Below are positions 42,863-54,614 of a DNA stretch of 64,000 bases, in pieces. This stretch comes from Botrytis cinerea B05.10 (lineage: Eukaryota; Ascomycota; Leotiomycetes; Helotiales; Sclerotiniaceae). Below the pieces are notes generated by a model, which searched no databases, was not told the origin of the DNA, and was given only the letters and a program-made list of their open reading frames with translations. Made by a program: the position numbers and the translations under genes. Numbering within the stretch: position 1 is the stretch's first letter; each line of letters starts with the position of its first letter. The stretch is taken from NCBI RefSeq assembly GCF_000143535.2, contig NC_037322.1, forward strand, positions 62,001 to 126,000, in the 5' to 3' direction.

Positions 42863-43870
42863 TTACTCTATTTCTACAACTATTTTGTCTTCCTTGGTTT
42901 TGGCATCCCCAATCGATCGTTCTAAAGTTCGAGACAATTTTGAATATTGAGATGAAACTGTGGGTGAAAGCTCCCATCTAACGTCGGCATTTGGCTGATG
43001 AACCAATGTTTGTTTATTTGCAAACGTGGATCCACCTCCTCTGCTTGAAGAAGCCTGATAACGGATAGAGCTTTGAATCGTTGCTGGGGAAGATATAGAT
43101 AGATCTGATAACGTTACATCAACTTGTTCAACAAAGTCATTACTTTGTTACGCACCACTATGGCCACTATTATAAATACCACCGCCTCGGTCGCCTCGTG
43201 TCATAGGTAGATTATAAACTCGAACAGAGCCTTGGATATTGATACCTGTATTTTCAATCAGTTAGTTCCTGGCACTTTCGGCTGGAGATGGGTAAGGGAA
43301 AGGAGCTTCTTCTTTTCTTGAGTTAGCTTTCTCTGCCACGAGCTCAAGGATCAATCAACTTACTATCACCATATTCGTAATACCAATTAAGATCTTCCAT
43401 ATAGCGAGTCAGATGGATATCTTCTAGATAATTCGCAACCGACTGGTCGATCAATTGCAAAGCTCGCTGCCGTATTTTCTGTTCGTATTCATGACGTTGC
43501 AAAACAGACCAATCTTTTGCATCCAAGTCCTGTAAATGTTTCTCGATTAACTCATTTGTTCGAATGGCATACATGTATCCTGGCGGCGGCACTCTGTAAG
43601 AAATTTTTGCACCAGACTGTTGACTTTGAGGTCGCATAAAAGTTCTTAAATATGATTGATCTATGTATACTTGAAGGGAGCTTTTCCAACCCGTCCAGTG
43701 CAGGAAGTGAATCTAGCTCAATGACAAAAGAGGATCCACTGCCTACCTGAAACAATCTCTTCTGGCATGTCATCTAAAAGTATACAATTGTGCCCTTGAC
43801 CTAGGGATATATCATTTATAAATTCAAAAGGTAGCAGAAAATAGTTTGTTTTAAATGGTTATAAACAGCA
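42863..43870 (-). pseudogene. Uncharacterised gene, truncated and interrupted
   Basis: The minus strand from about 43870 reads NYFLLPFEFINDISLGQGHN then CILLDDMPEEIVS, a plausible intron (GTAGGC..ATACATAG, about 43747-43664), and an open stretch 43663-43344 including YRVPPPGYMYAIRTNELIEK, LQDLDAKDWSVLQRHEYEQK and NYLEDIHLTRYMEDLNWYYE. Beyond a possible GTAAGT donor the frame has stops, then a long Ser/Gly-rich frame continues to TAA at 42863-42865. Either the gene ends near 43258 after a short intron, or this is a longer protein with several stops. No start is visible; the 5' side runs into AT-rich DNA. I do not recognise the family. Confidence 0.4.
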
Positions 43871-44137
43871 TTTATCATATTGAATATTTTTCTATATTCT
43901 AAAAAAACAAATAAGCCAAAAGATTGAAAAAATTTAACGTCAAGGGGCGAGGGACGGGACTAACAATAACTTGATGCTGAATGTGTTGTACAAAAGCTAG
44001 GTCCGGAAGTTCGGAAATAGTATCTCAAACGTTTCAACGACTTATCAACCTTTTTTTTTCCCTCAAGCCTCATTCTGTACCATAATATAATCACAACCTC
44101 TTTCACAAACCTCAGTGTCTCCTGTGTAAAGTATCCT

Positions 44138-45137
44138 TCAGGCTTGAGATTCTTTCTCATGATGTTGTGGAACTGGCCTCTGGTCGTTGAGTTTCCTTCT
44201 GAAGAATCGACTAGTATCTCCCATTGGAAAGTCAAAAAATAGTGCTTCCTGGCACATCAAATGCCCCACAGTATAATATCCAAACATCCCCGCTATAAAG
44301 GCGAAGGCTCCGGCTATTTTCTTGAGTACGGCGGCTGTTGTAACGTTGCCGTCTGCAGCGCAGAAGTACGATGCGCTGACAAGAGTGAATGCTAGTTGTA
44401 CAAAAAAGAATATGGCAATATAGACGAGATTTCTAGAGTGTTAATTAGATCTCAACCAAAAGATTGCCAGAAAATTGTGATGTAGTACATACATTGGAAG
44501 TGATCCGATCAAGAAAAATAGGTTGAAGACAGACCATACTGTTTCTGTCAGCTTCGTAATTCCTTAATAGGCAGTAATGAAAGCCTACATAGAACAAAGA
44601 ATCCAAGGGCATTATTATACTGCACAGTATCATTCCCATATGCAGCTGTTATGCCCAGAAAAGGAATGTCCAATGCACCAAATCCAGCATAGAAAAGTCC
44701 AAATGCACTCAAGACAGTATAGCCGTATGAATTGCCCCGAATGAGCTCCCACTGGGCAGAGATCACCATGCCTATACCTGCACTTTAAGAGGATTAGACG
44801 AATTGAATTTCAAAAAAAGAAAAAAGGTAAGGAGCCTTTACCAAAAATTGAAATTCGCAACGAAAACATCAGTGTTAGATAGACCGCGAAATCCCATAAG
44901 AGCACAAGAGAGCGTCGTAAGAGTAGTCGCAAATGCTCCGATTGCTAATGCGGTCTGAACAAAAGCACAAATAAGTTGACGATTGCATAGAGGCTTGGAA
45001 AAACTCACCGGGCTACCAATTTTACTTCCAAAGGATTGCTGTACTACATGAATAGAGTATCCTCGCAAGCTTTGCTCGGTGTCGATGTCTTTGAGACAGC
45101 CGCTTTCGACATCTCTACTTCGAATCTTGTCAACCAT
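44138..45137 (-). CDS. GPR1/FUN34/YaaH-family membrane transporter (acetate type)
   Basis: Member of the AceTr family, whose characterised fungal members (Ady2/Ato1, AcpA) move acetate, with relatives tied to ammonium export; plasma membrane, six helices. Reconstructed exons: 45137-45009, 44954-44842, 44782-44589, 44538-44493, 44432-44138, total 777 nt, 258 aa, family-typical. Landmarks: GSPTALAIGAFATTL (family NPxPLxLxxFA region), FVANFNF, ISAQWELIRGNSYGYTVLSA, YNNALGFFVLLWSVFNLFFL, IGSLPINLVYIAIFFFVQLA, GAFAFIAGMFGYYTV, and a hydrophilic tail. The family's NP signature is weakened to GSP. Introns are 46-60 nt. The start is the first ATG (MVDKIRS). Identity is firm from the ordered landmarks; substrate is inference. 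Confidence 0.85.
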
Positions 45138-45902
45138 TTTGAGATGATCAATCAAGCCTGTACAGTCACATAGATTTATAGAGACGAAACCAAGTCCGAA
45201 AAAATAGCAACCGCCGGTGTTTGTCGGGATTAGCCTCTTGATCTGAAAATACCAAATCCCGAACTTCGCAGAGATTTGAAATGCCTGACTGTGGTTCCAA
45301 CAAACAGAGACTTTTAGTATTTTGAAAGCAATTCAACAATGATAATGAACCCAGTATTTCAAATCGGCTAAATGGTTGAATGTAATTCATGGATTGGGAA
45401 CCTCGAGGCCATATTTATATGACACAGAACACTTGTTCGTTCTCACAATGCCCAATCTAAACGAAGATTTCGACATAAACGCAGTCATGACATGCTTCTC
45501 GGCAACCATTTAGGCACATTGTCTTCAAAGTCAGGAATAAGGATCTAAATAGATGACTGAAGGCCAATGCACTGATCTGATATGGCTGACGCGCCAATCA
45601 ATGCCTCATCTGGGGAAATACCGGCTTCTTGGAAATGGATTTCCCCAATGATCAACAACACTAACAAGAGCACGACATTGAGGTTAAGTGCGCGCAATCC
45701 GCAATAATCTGTGTTTCTGGACGCAAAACAGGGGTGAGTGTTGTGGAGAAGAGGTTGTAGAAGCATTGCATTAGTCAGCTCGGACAATATTCAAAAAATG
45801 ATACACATGGTCTTAACTCTTTCACATCGTTGAAAATTACAGTCATATATGCTACCTGCAACTAAATACCTTCAATCTTTCTCAACAACACAAACATTTA
45901 CA
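45138..45902. other. Divergent intergenic region
   Basis: Lies between the minus-strand transporter and the plus-strand small membrane protein and should hold both promoters. Short frames here have no coding character. Pyrimidine-rich CTTTCTCAACAACACAA just before 45903 looks like a fungal 5' leader. Confidence 0.5.
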
Positions 45903-46385
45903 ATGGCCCCATCAATTGACTCCCGAATTTCCGAAATCCACCCCTTCTACCGTATATTCCTCCTCTACATCGAACCCATCATGGCCCTCTCTGGCGCCTA
46001 CCTCGCTCATTTCCAACCCTACAAATTTATCCACGGCACGGCCCCCTCTTCACTCTCCCGACCCTTTCTTTCCCTCTCCTCAACCTTTACTCCGGACCCC
46101 GTGATACAATTCCTATCCACTGATATCGCCGCTCTCTATGTTCTATTCACAATCAACGAAGCAGTGGTCTTGAGACTCACTCGTGACTATTCCGTGTGGA
46201 AAACTGTGGTGTTTGCTATGTTGGTTTGTGATATGGGACATTTTTGGGGAATTTACGAGGCGGACCCAGTTGAATTTTTGAGCGTTAGAGGATGGTCGAC
46301 GGAGGAGTTGATCAATAACGGGATTTTAGGGTTTGGGTTGGTTTTGAGAATTGCGTTCTTATTGGGGCTCGGGAACAGAAAGTAG
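45903..46385 (+). CDS. Small four-helix membrane protein, DUF7704-like
   Basis: 160 aa from ATG 45903 (MAPSIDSRISEIHPFYRIFL); an in-frame ATG at 45849 would add 18 residues, but the later one has a better leader and a CAATGG context. Four hydrophobic segments: FYRIFLLYIEPIMALSGAYL (about 14-34), DIAALYVLFTINEAVVL (about 75-92), VWKTVVFAMLVCDMGHFWGI (about 98-117) and ILGFGLVLRIAFLLGLG (about 140-157). The pattern, including YRIFxLYIEPxxALxGAYxAHF and the late MGHFWGIY, resembles fungal DUF7704 proteins of unknown function. No introns. Transporter or enzyme cannot be told from the sequence. Confidence 0.75.
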   Translation: MAPSIDSRISEIHPFYRIFLLYIEPIMALSGAYLAHFQPYKFIHGTAPSSLSRPFLSLSSTFTPDPVIQFLSTDIAALYVLFTINEAVVLRLTRDYSVWKTVVFAMLVCDMGHFWGIYEADPVEFLSVRGWSTEELINNGILGFGLVLRIAFLLGLGNRK

Positions 46386-46757
46386 GGGGGAGATGAGGAG
46401 CGCAAAATCCAGAGGTTTGGGAGTTTCCATTCCTGTGGGTGATGCCCGTTATCCTGGACTTTAGTCTAAGGCAAACGAATTCCTGGCTTTTGACACGTGT
46501 AAAATATCTGAGTAATATGGGCCACTATATATCATTTGAAGCTGGAAATACGTCAATTTTCAAACCGAGTGTATTTTTCCACACAACTTAGTACCCTGCG
46601 ATCCTCTATTTGGAGCTCATCATTTCAGGAAAATTGGCGCGGAGGAAAAATTACGCAGAGCATTTGATATTACTATTTCTTACTACTTCAGCAATAGTCA
46701 AGCCATTAGTCGGCCATTAGCTACGAATGGACACAAATCCCCTGTGTCTCATCCGTC
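46386..46757. other. Convergent 3' region
   Basis: Holds the 3' ends of two convergent genes. No gene seen. Confidence 0.5.
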
Positions 46758-48608
46758 CTAAACAGTCTCAACATGTGCAGTCGTTCTCTCCTTTTCCAAT
46801 CCCGCTGTAATTCCCGCTCTCAACGCTTCTTCCTCCTGCTCCAACTCCGCCCATACAACTGCGTGCGCTCTCCTAGCCGGTAAATTGCGCTCAAAAAGTC
46901 TATCGACCGCTTCCAGAGGAACATTTTTTGTTTCTGGAATCAAGAAGAAAACGAACGCCGCACCCCAAATCATCAATGATGCGAAGAATAAGTAAACTCC
47001 ATATCCCATTGAAGAGAACATTTGAGGTGTGAATCTCGAGATGAGAAAATTCCATAGCCAGTTATGGGCAGCGGCATGTGCTTGAGCTAACGTTCGGACA
47101 CTTTGATCGAAGATCTCGGCGTTTATTACCCAGGGTGTTGGGTTCCAAGTTGGGGTGTAAAATGCCTACGGAATGATTAGTTATATCATTGGGTGTTTGA
47201 TGAGCTGTGAACTTACAGTCCACAAGTAAAAAAAGAAAACGGCAGATACACCAGAAGGTGGTAGGGAGCTCGTTGGATGATCCGCAGGTTTTGCAATTGC
47301 AATGTAACCAGCGACGTAGTACATGCACAAAGCTCCACCAATTGATCCGATCATCAATAGCTTCCTGCGCCCCAACTGATCGATCAGGAACAGCAAGTAA
47401 ATGATGGTTCCGACGGTTTTGACAACACCGAATAGACCAGTCGAGAATAGTGAAGTATTGGTACCGATAATTCCAATGCTCTTGAAGATAGTTGGAGAAT
47501 AATAGTTGACGGCATTGATACCAGAAGCGTTTTGCCAAAAGAATAATGCACCTCCAAGAAAAAATCTCCATTGAATCTTCCGGCTTCTCGCAAGGAGTTT
47601 GAATGGTTGCCAGAATCCAAGGCCACCACCCGCCATTTGTTGTTCAATATTTTGGTCGATTGCGTAGATCTCTTCCTTGATATAAACGTCATCTTCAGTG
47701 AGGTTTCGGATCCAGCATAGATTTTTGATAGCTTTGTCCCGTTTTCCTTTGCTCATCAACCACTATATGGAGTAAAGGTTAGCCATGATTTTGAAAGATA
47801 ACGCAATTGAGAAGGAAGCATGAAAGGTTTGGAAGCGGAATTACTCACACGAGGGGTTTCGTGGAGCCAAAACGAACCGAGTAATAACAGTCCAGAAGGG
47901 ATGAGTTGGATTGCAAATGGAATTATCCATTGCTCGTGGTTAGATGGAAGGGTCTCAGAGATTCCGTACTGCAGAGACAATTAGCAACCCTCCCCTCACT
48001 CAACGATTGTTATTCTCACATTAATCCAGAATCCAACCAGTCCACCAATCTGCCATCCTAATTCGAACATCTGCGAAGCATTTAGCAAGAGCTGGAATGT
48101 GTAATGGGCTGGCAAAACCTACGCAAACCAATCGACCACGAATTGCAGGTGGAGATATCTCGGAAATATAAATGGGTGCCAAACTCGAACAACCTCCTAC
48201 GCCCAACCCAGCAAGAACTCGTCCTCCGTAGATGAGACCAAGGCCGCGGTCCCCATTTGCACCAAGCATCATTGCAGCACCAACTGTAAACACGGCACTA
48301 AATACAGCCATACCTCTGACTCTTCCAAGAAAATACGCTGCAATGTACGCAAAGAGGGAACCGAAGAATGCTCCAGCTTGATAACATGATACAATATTGG
48401 CGCTCACGAGATTTAACCTCGTCTTAGATAATGCGGCAAAATTGAATTCCTCTTTGAAAGACGGGAGCGCGATAGTTGTTCCAATAAATGCACTATCATA
48501 ACCTATCATGACAGCCGCAAACCCAGCGACAATAGAGCATGCATAAACACGCCAGTTATAGACCTGAGAAGGAGTAGGGCGATCCTCAACTTTGGACAAC
48601 ATCCCCAT
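46758..48608 (-). CDS. MFS permease, quinate/sugar type (QutD-like)
   Basis: Twelve-helix plasma-membrane importer of the sugar-porter group; the closest remembered match is fungal quinate permease. Reconstructed exons: 48608-48123, 48070-48020, 47968-47849, 47762-47217, 47165-46758; 1611 nt, 536 aa, as expected for QutD. Landmarks: VEDRPTPSQVYNWRVYACSI at the N-terminus (very QutD-like), GYDSAFIGTTIALPSF, GGRVLAGLGVGGCSSLAPIY then ISEISPPAIRGRL, ELGWQIGGLVGFWINYG across the exon 2/3 joint, KGKRDKAIKNLCWIRNL, QNASGINAVNYYSPTIFKS, DQLGRRKLLMIGS, and PETKNVPLEAVDRLFER. Start ATG 48608; upstream codons are non-ATG. Alone here; no quinate catabolic genes lie beside it, so substrate is inference. 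Confidence 0.88.
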
Positions 48609-50890
48609 GATTGCGGATTGGGGCTTCAAGGCTCAGCGATGTTCAGGTGTAAATTGGAGTGCCACGAGAAAGAGGGAAATCGTAGTATTTATCGTGCGCA
48701 TAGCTGGATCTTATCCAGAGCTTCTTACCCACTTTCACACATACGTAACTTTTACCATCCCCGGAACTTCGATGCGAATATGCACGGCTGAGGCGTAAGA
48801 TGGATAAACCAATAATCTGTATAGAAGCATGGTTTCCGGTAAAAGATTGACCCTCATACCCTCATACCCTGGAACCCACTCCCATCTGACCTGAATGCAA
48901 TAAGGGAAATCGAGCATGTTTGCAAACAACACGTGCCAGCAGTATATCTCCACGCAAGCTCCATATTATGAACCAGTTTGAAATCCAAGGAACTTTCGAT
49001 GTATCCGTAGAGAGCCCCGAAAGGATTTCCTTCTAGCTTCCAGCACTAACTAGAAAATAAGAGGTCGAAGGTCCTCGAGTTCCATTCAATCTAGGTGGCC
49101 AAAACGGCGGTCGCCTACAACCCCGAGAACCCCATCTTCTCCAAACCCCGGCCCCCGCGAATCCACAAAGCTACCCCGCATTCTTGCTGACACGCGGATA
49201 AACACTTTACACTCTCCCTGCAAGCTTTCCTTTTGTTCCTATTTTCAAAGCTTGTTTGTGTACGAAATGCTAATGTCCAATCTCTCATTGGGGCAGCGCG
49301 GAAAAATATTGATCACAGTTCGGGTTGTGGGACGGGGTTTTGGCTGTTAGCTCTTCTGAATCCATTGCCTAGTGGACCCGAAATGCTTGCCCAACTATTG
49401 GAAAGCTTGATTTTGGAGGAGGGAGCGGGGAGGGAGGCATGAAATCATATTGCTATGGAGCTTTTTGACCAAGACAGCGGAGACAATACCCACTTCCCTC
49501 CACTCACTGCTTACATCTGTCATAGATCAAAGCTGGTGTGTCGAATCCATTCTGACTTCCATTAAGGTTCGCAAGATCGCGAGCCGAGGGAATGTGAACA
49601 GATCATTCTCAGCAATAAGTAACCTATCTGTACAGAAACAAATTTCCCAAGATTTGAACTACTGCCCACACAGTGAACTTTCAAATCTGGGCAATTCTCC
49701 ATAGGATTGTATTGATTCGAAATGGACATGTTCGGATCATCCCAACATGCCCACTTTTGAGAAAATTCCGTGCTTTGAGTCCACACCGATAGCAATTTTG
49801 TAAAAGGGGATACTTTTTAAGATTGCTCTATCCACCTAGCTCACGGATCACAAATGAAAGCAAGATTTTATATTTGCTCCTCATTCAACGTAGGTAGCAA
49901 CTGACGACTTGAATGTAGAACAGACTCGGTAGACTCAAACAGACTTGACTGATATCAAAGGGAAGATTGAGATGTCTAAAAGACTTGGCATTATATTCCA
50001 CATTATCATCTCTGTCATCTTCCTAGTAAATCGAATATGTAGCTCGCTTTGATGTTGAGTTTGCTGCATCATTGATCCTTATCAATATTGAGATATTGAG
50101 CCTGCTTTACCAGAAATTTGAATCATACCTTTGAGAGAGAGTTTCTCAATCAGAAGCAATGGTTCAAAGATAGACATGTGATATGATTATGCCCTATTTT
50201 GGTTTCAAGGTAAGGATCTCAACATGGCATTGTATTCATGCTACAATATCTTTCATTTCCCTTTCTTAACTCGAGATTTTACGCAACCAGATTGTTACTT
50301 TATGACTCCGCCCTTCATCTCCTTCGCTAGTTATCTTTTGCTGGCCAGTATTCTGCGAGACGTAACCAAACAATGAATTCCACATCTCATCTTAGACTTA
50401 CGGCTGCTTATTGTAAGCAAAGGTGCGAAAGCCAAGCACTTCATGCTATTGATTCCTAAGCCATAATTGGCTTTTAAATCTCGCGCCTCTCCTCTTCCTA
50501 ACAACCTAAGACTATGGAAGACAATCTTCGCAAACTATACCTTAGATATCCGTTCAGTATTGCAAACGCGCTTCTGTGAATACACTCGACTTTTGCAGCG
50601 TCGTCGGAAGTCTCAGAAAAGAATCTCACCTATTTCATACACATAGCTACTATCGACCTCAATCTCAAGGGTATATCTCTAATCATTTCTGTTCGTTGGC
50701 TGCGCTTGCAGAGTTATTTTTCCTAGTTCCTAATTACATACCACTCCTCCCCAACTCCTTTTTATTCATATCCACTAATCCAACCCGTATCAATATTACC
50801 ACCCGTAAAATACCACCATTGCCCACTTGCTAGCTTTGATTAACTTTATCATCCGTCATCCATCACCATGAAGCCTTCATCCCTTCCGCA
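48609..50890. other. Intergenic region of about 2.3 kb
   Basis: Normal composition. Short frames of 60-85 codons (for example at 49233, 49450 and 50576) lack recognisable domains, splice continuation or initiation context. The left end holds the permease promoter and the right end the 3' flank of SNX41. I see no gene. Confidence 0.5.
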
Positions 50891-53094
50891 TTAATTGTCA
50901 TCTATCTTCTCCACTTCAAGTTTGGCTTCCTCCCAAGTTTCCTTATTTTTTTTAGCCCATTCAATTTGAGCTCTCGCATATGCAAGCTGTGAGAGTAATT
51001 AGTATTTCCGTCGCAACTTTTGTATGCGTATACGAAAGAGAGCATATAACATGACATGAATACGTACCATATATCTCTTCAAATCATCTTCTTTTTCCTT
51101 TTGAAACCTCTGCAAATCCTTGAGAACACCTGCACTTGCATCTTTGACATCTTGGGCGGATGCAAGTTGAGCTTGCTCCAAATGTGAGATTGCCTCTCTA
51201 GTCTTGCTAATTTGATCCCTTCGTGTTCGCTCCGGGTCAGCATCAACAACGCCATGGACTGCATGACTAATACGTCCAAAGATCTTGTTGGTGATGAAAT
51301 TTCCACTGGAACTTTTTCGATGAGTGGGAGGAATTTCTTCCTGTTGAGGAATTCCTTGAGAAGCAGATGGAGTTTCGCCATGGGTTGGAGGGAAATCGGA
51401 ATCGATTGATGCCGTATCATCATGCGGTGATTCACGTCTCACTTGTGGTGGTTCTCTTGCAGACGAATTTGACCGCCGCGGTACATTGCCAGTTCCACTA
51501 TTGGTTAGATATTGGTCGATTCTCTTTGCTTCGGCTTCGCTTCTTTCCAACTGCTCTAGAAGAGCTCTCTTCTTGGCCAGGTCCTCGTTAGTCATCTCCT
51601 GCTGAACTCTCTTCAGAACGCGATATCTCAAAACACTTCGCACCACACCGGCAAATTGTGCACTCTCGCGCATTGGTTCAGCAAATGTTGCACCTAAAGA
51701 AGCAGAGAGTTCCTCGGTTGCAATGTATGAAGAATCAACAGCTTGACCAACTCTTTCAATAGCTGCTGCAAGAGATGCCGACGGCTCCGAGAGTGAAAAC
51801 CCATTGTATCTAGCGCCAAGTTCCGCCAAATCGGTCGACAGCGAAGACAAATGGGTCAATGTCCTCCGGTTCACTCGTTCAATAGGTCCGGTCAACAATG
51901 CTTCTAAATCCTTTGTAGAAGATTCAAAGCTTATGAAGTATGGATCTAAGTCCTGTTCGCTCAAATTCGCACTTTCCGGAGGGATTCTGCCAAAGACTTG
52001 CGGCCCGGCTGTAGAATGCGCTGCGGCGGAAGGACTGGTGGCATACTCAGAGGGTTGTGCTATCATACCTTGAGCATTGGTATTAGCTGTAGAAGCTGCC
52101 TTGAGTTTCGCAGAGGATGCAGGCACAGGTAGGAATGCGTGAGCAGGTGTGGGGTTGGCGGGGTCGAGTGGTGGGGCTTTCATGTTGGATTTTGGAATTG
52201 ATGCGATAGGATGGGAATGCAATACTTCGTTCTAAGGAGATTTAGAATAGGAATCGTAGCGGAATATGAAAGATCGTTGACTTACCCAACTTGCGTTTGG
52301 ATCCAGAAATCTCCACCAAACCCCATCATTCCGTACCTCATCCATTCTTCTACATCTGTTCAAGAAAACAGCCAACATGCGCTTTCGAAGATCTATCATC
52401 TGTTGATCCACCTTCGCTTTGGTTGGATTCGCAGCATAATCTGCTATGGTATGCTTTTCTGGAATAGGTGGAATGATCAAAGTAGGATGTAACCTGGAGA
52501 GGGCATCTCTTAAAGAGGCAAACTCGGAATAGCGACGACGGACTTCAAGATCCTACTATAATGTTAGCTTGTCGATTTTGCCTAGCTAGTTACCATACCC
52601 CAGTTCTTATCGTATACACAATATATTTTCCTCCACTCTCAGAACTCTTCCCAGCGTCAACAATCAGAATAGGGAGTTCCGGATTCTCGTAAAGAATTTG
52701 TTCAATGCGACTATCGTACCCCCCCTTCTTCTGCCTCCTTGTAGCTTGAGACGCTTCGCCATAATCCTCATCACTTCCTGCCTCACTCGGATCATAACTT
52801 AGATTGCGCTGTTCTGGTACATTATCTTGGTTCTCGCTGATGGTGGAAGGAGTGCGTGGTCCGCCAAAATCATGTTCTACGATATCCCAGCCCTCAGAGT
52901 CAGCATCAGACTCAGCACCTGGCGCGTAGCCCAGGAAAACAGAGAACATCTTGATACAAAGTGATCAAAGTTGTGAAATTGAGAGACAAGAACTTACGGG
53001 ATCCAGGTGAATTCGGGACAGCATTTGAAGAAGTTATTGAATCTCGGCGCTCGAAGCTGGTGCCGTATGGATTATTGTCTTCATCATTCCACAT
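50891..53094 (-). CDS. snx41: Sorting nexin SNX41 (PX-BAR, Atg20/Snx41 group)
   Basis: Endosomal PI3P-binding sorting nexin for protein recycling; Pezizomycotina have one Snx41/Atg20-type protein linked to endosome sorting and selective autophagy. Reconstructed exons: 53094-52998, 52918-52599, 52552-52286, 52231-51068, 50986-50891; 1944 nt, 647 aa, typical. Start MWNDEDNNPYGTSFERRDSI is characteristic. Acidic low-complexity region (about 33-95), PX domain (about 98-228) with RRRYSEF (144-150) supplying the phosphoinositide arginine and DPNASW at its end, then NEVLHSHPIASIPK and the proline-rich linker, and a BAR-like coiled-coil half with EQLERSEAEAKRIDQYL and the conserved end YARAQIEWAKKNKETWEEAK. 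A disordered Ser/Pro insert (about 455-520) is usual in the family. Identification is strong. Confidence 0.92.
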
Positions 53095-54614
53095 CCTGTA
53101 TGAGCGATATGCTTGCTTCTAGGGTAAGCTTTCTTTGTTTCTGTGGATGTTTGGTTAATGATTAGACAATTGTTTGTGGGCTGTGATTTGATGTTATTCG
53201 TAGATCATGGCAGTTGGAACAAGCACTCAAGGAAAGCTTTCCTACATTCATTCTAAGTTCTAAACATAGTTGATCACCAGCCATCGTCATTGGTGTGCAC
53301 AGACCACAACTATTACTGAGGCCCCTCACAAAATGAATTGTGCTCTTGTAGCAGTACAAGTGTCTAATCGTCCACTTCAAATTTGATGATTTGTTAACAA
53401 GGAAAGGAATTCGTAATATAAGAACGGTTCTGACATGTATAAGGTATTCAAACTTGCTGGAAGTGTTGTCTTGTTTGACAATTAAATCCTCTGTACTCTC
53501 TCGACCCTCACATCCCCTGCCTCTCCCATTTGATCTTGGATTGTCCTCCCTCCTTCATCAGAACCATTACTCCGTAAGCCAAACATCTGATCAAGAGGTC
53601 CTTCCAGACATTGCACCATAGTCGAATTTCATTGGGTGTCAATTCAAATTTCTCACACAGCTTCTTCATATGCTGAGTCGATACCAACCAGTCGGGACTT
53701 CAGCCTACTCAGGAACACTCTCTATGTCTTTAGTGAATATCAAGGGATGGACTAACACCAACATTACGATTCCTTTATGATAAATGACGTTCACTCTTAT
53801 ACTCTCGATCATTCATACAGCTCATCCATAAATAGTATATCAATTGTGCAATTCTAATCTGATCATCTCAACCAAGCCAGGCCGAACGCTCCAGCTTATT
53901 CAACCGACGAGCGGAAGCTAGGCAAAGTTGAGTTCTTTTCCCCTTATTGACTTAGACGAGCAGCCAGGGAATGTAGAGATCTCGAGATGATATACGCATC
54001 TCATCGAACTCACCTACACTCCAAACCAATTGACAGATACGAAGCATTGACTAATTTCGCTTCACAAAGTTATCACCATCAAGATTTAGATATCTGTTTT
54101 GTTTCATTTTTCATTTCCCATCTCATTCCTCTCCTAGAGCCGCCTCCCATCACCGGGTCAGGTTGCTAAGTTTCTTTCTATCCTGATACCTAATCCCATA
54201 CGGTTCATCATTTCTTATCCAATCCTCTCTTGAATTCTCTAATTACGTCCTCCCTTTTTCTGGATATCAATATCAAGCATTCAACACCCTCTCTTGAGAT
54301 CCTCGCCTTTCTCAATTTTCCATCCGCAAATGTTTCCCCTTCACACCTCGACCCCACGAAATAAAAGAAGATACACAGAACGCAAAAGCCATTAAAGACC
54401 AAAACAAGAAAGAAAACACAACAAAGCGAATGAAGGTAGTAAAGAAAAGATAAAATGGAATAAATAAGAAATTGAGAGCTCGGTATTACAACACAATATT
54501 TCCTGCCCATGCCTATCAAATGCACGCAAGTTCAATTTCAAACAAATCAACTAAGCCACTTTTCCTCCTCCATACTATAAGCTCAAAATAATCATTAAAA
54601 GTCCCCGTCCTTGA
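53095..54614. other. Intergenic region of about 1.5 kb
   Basis: Promoter of SNX41 on the left and probable 3' UTR of the RNA-binding protein on the right (T/C-rich, 54100-54614). No supported gene. Confidence 0.5.

Noticed and set aside
45545..45787. 80-codon minus-strand frame with a hydrophobic stretch
   Set aside because: No splice continuation, no recognisable family, and lies in a divergent promoter region.
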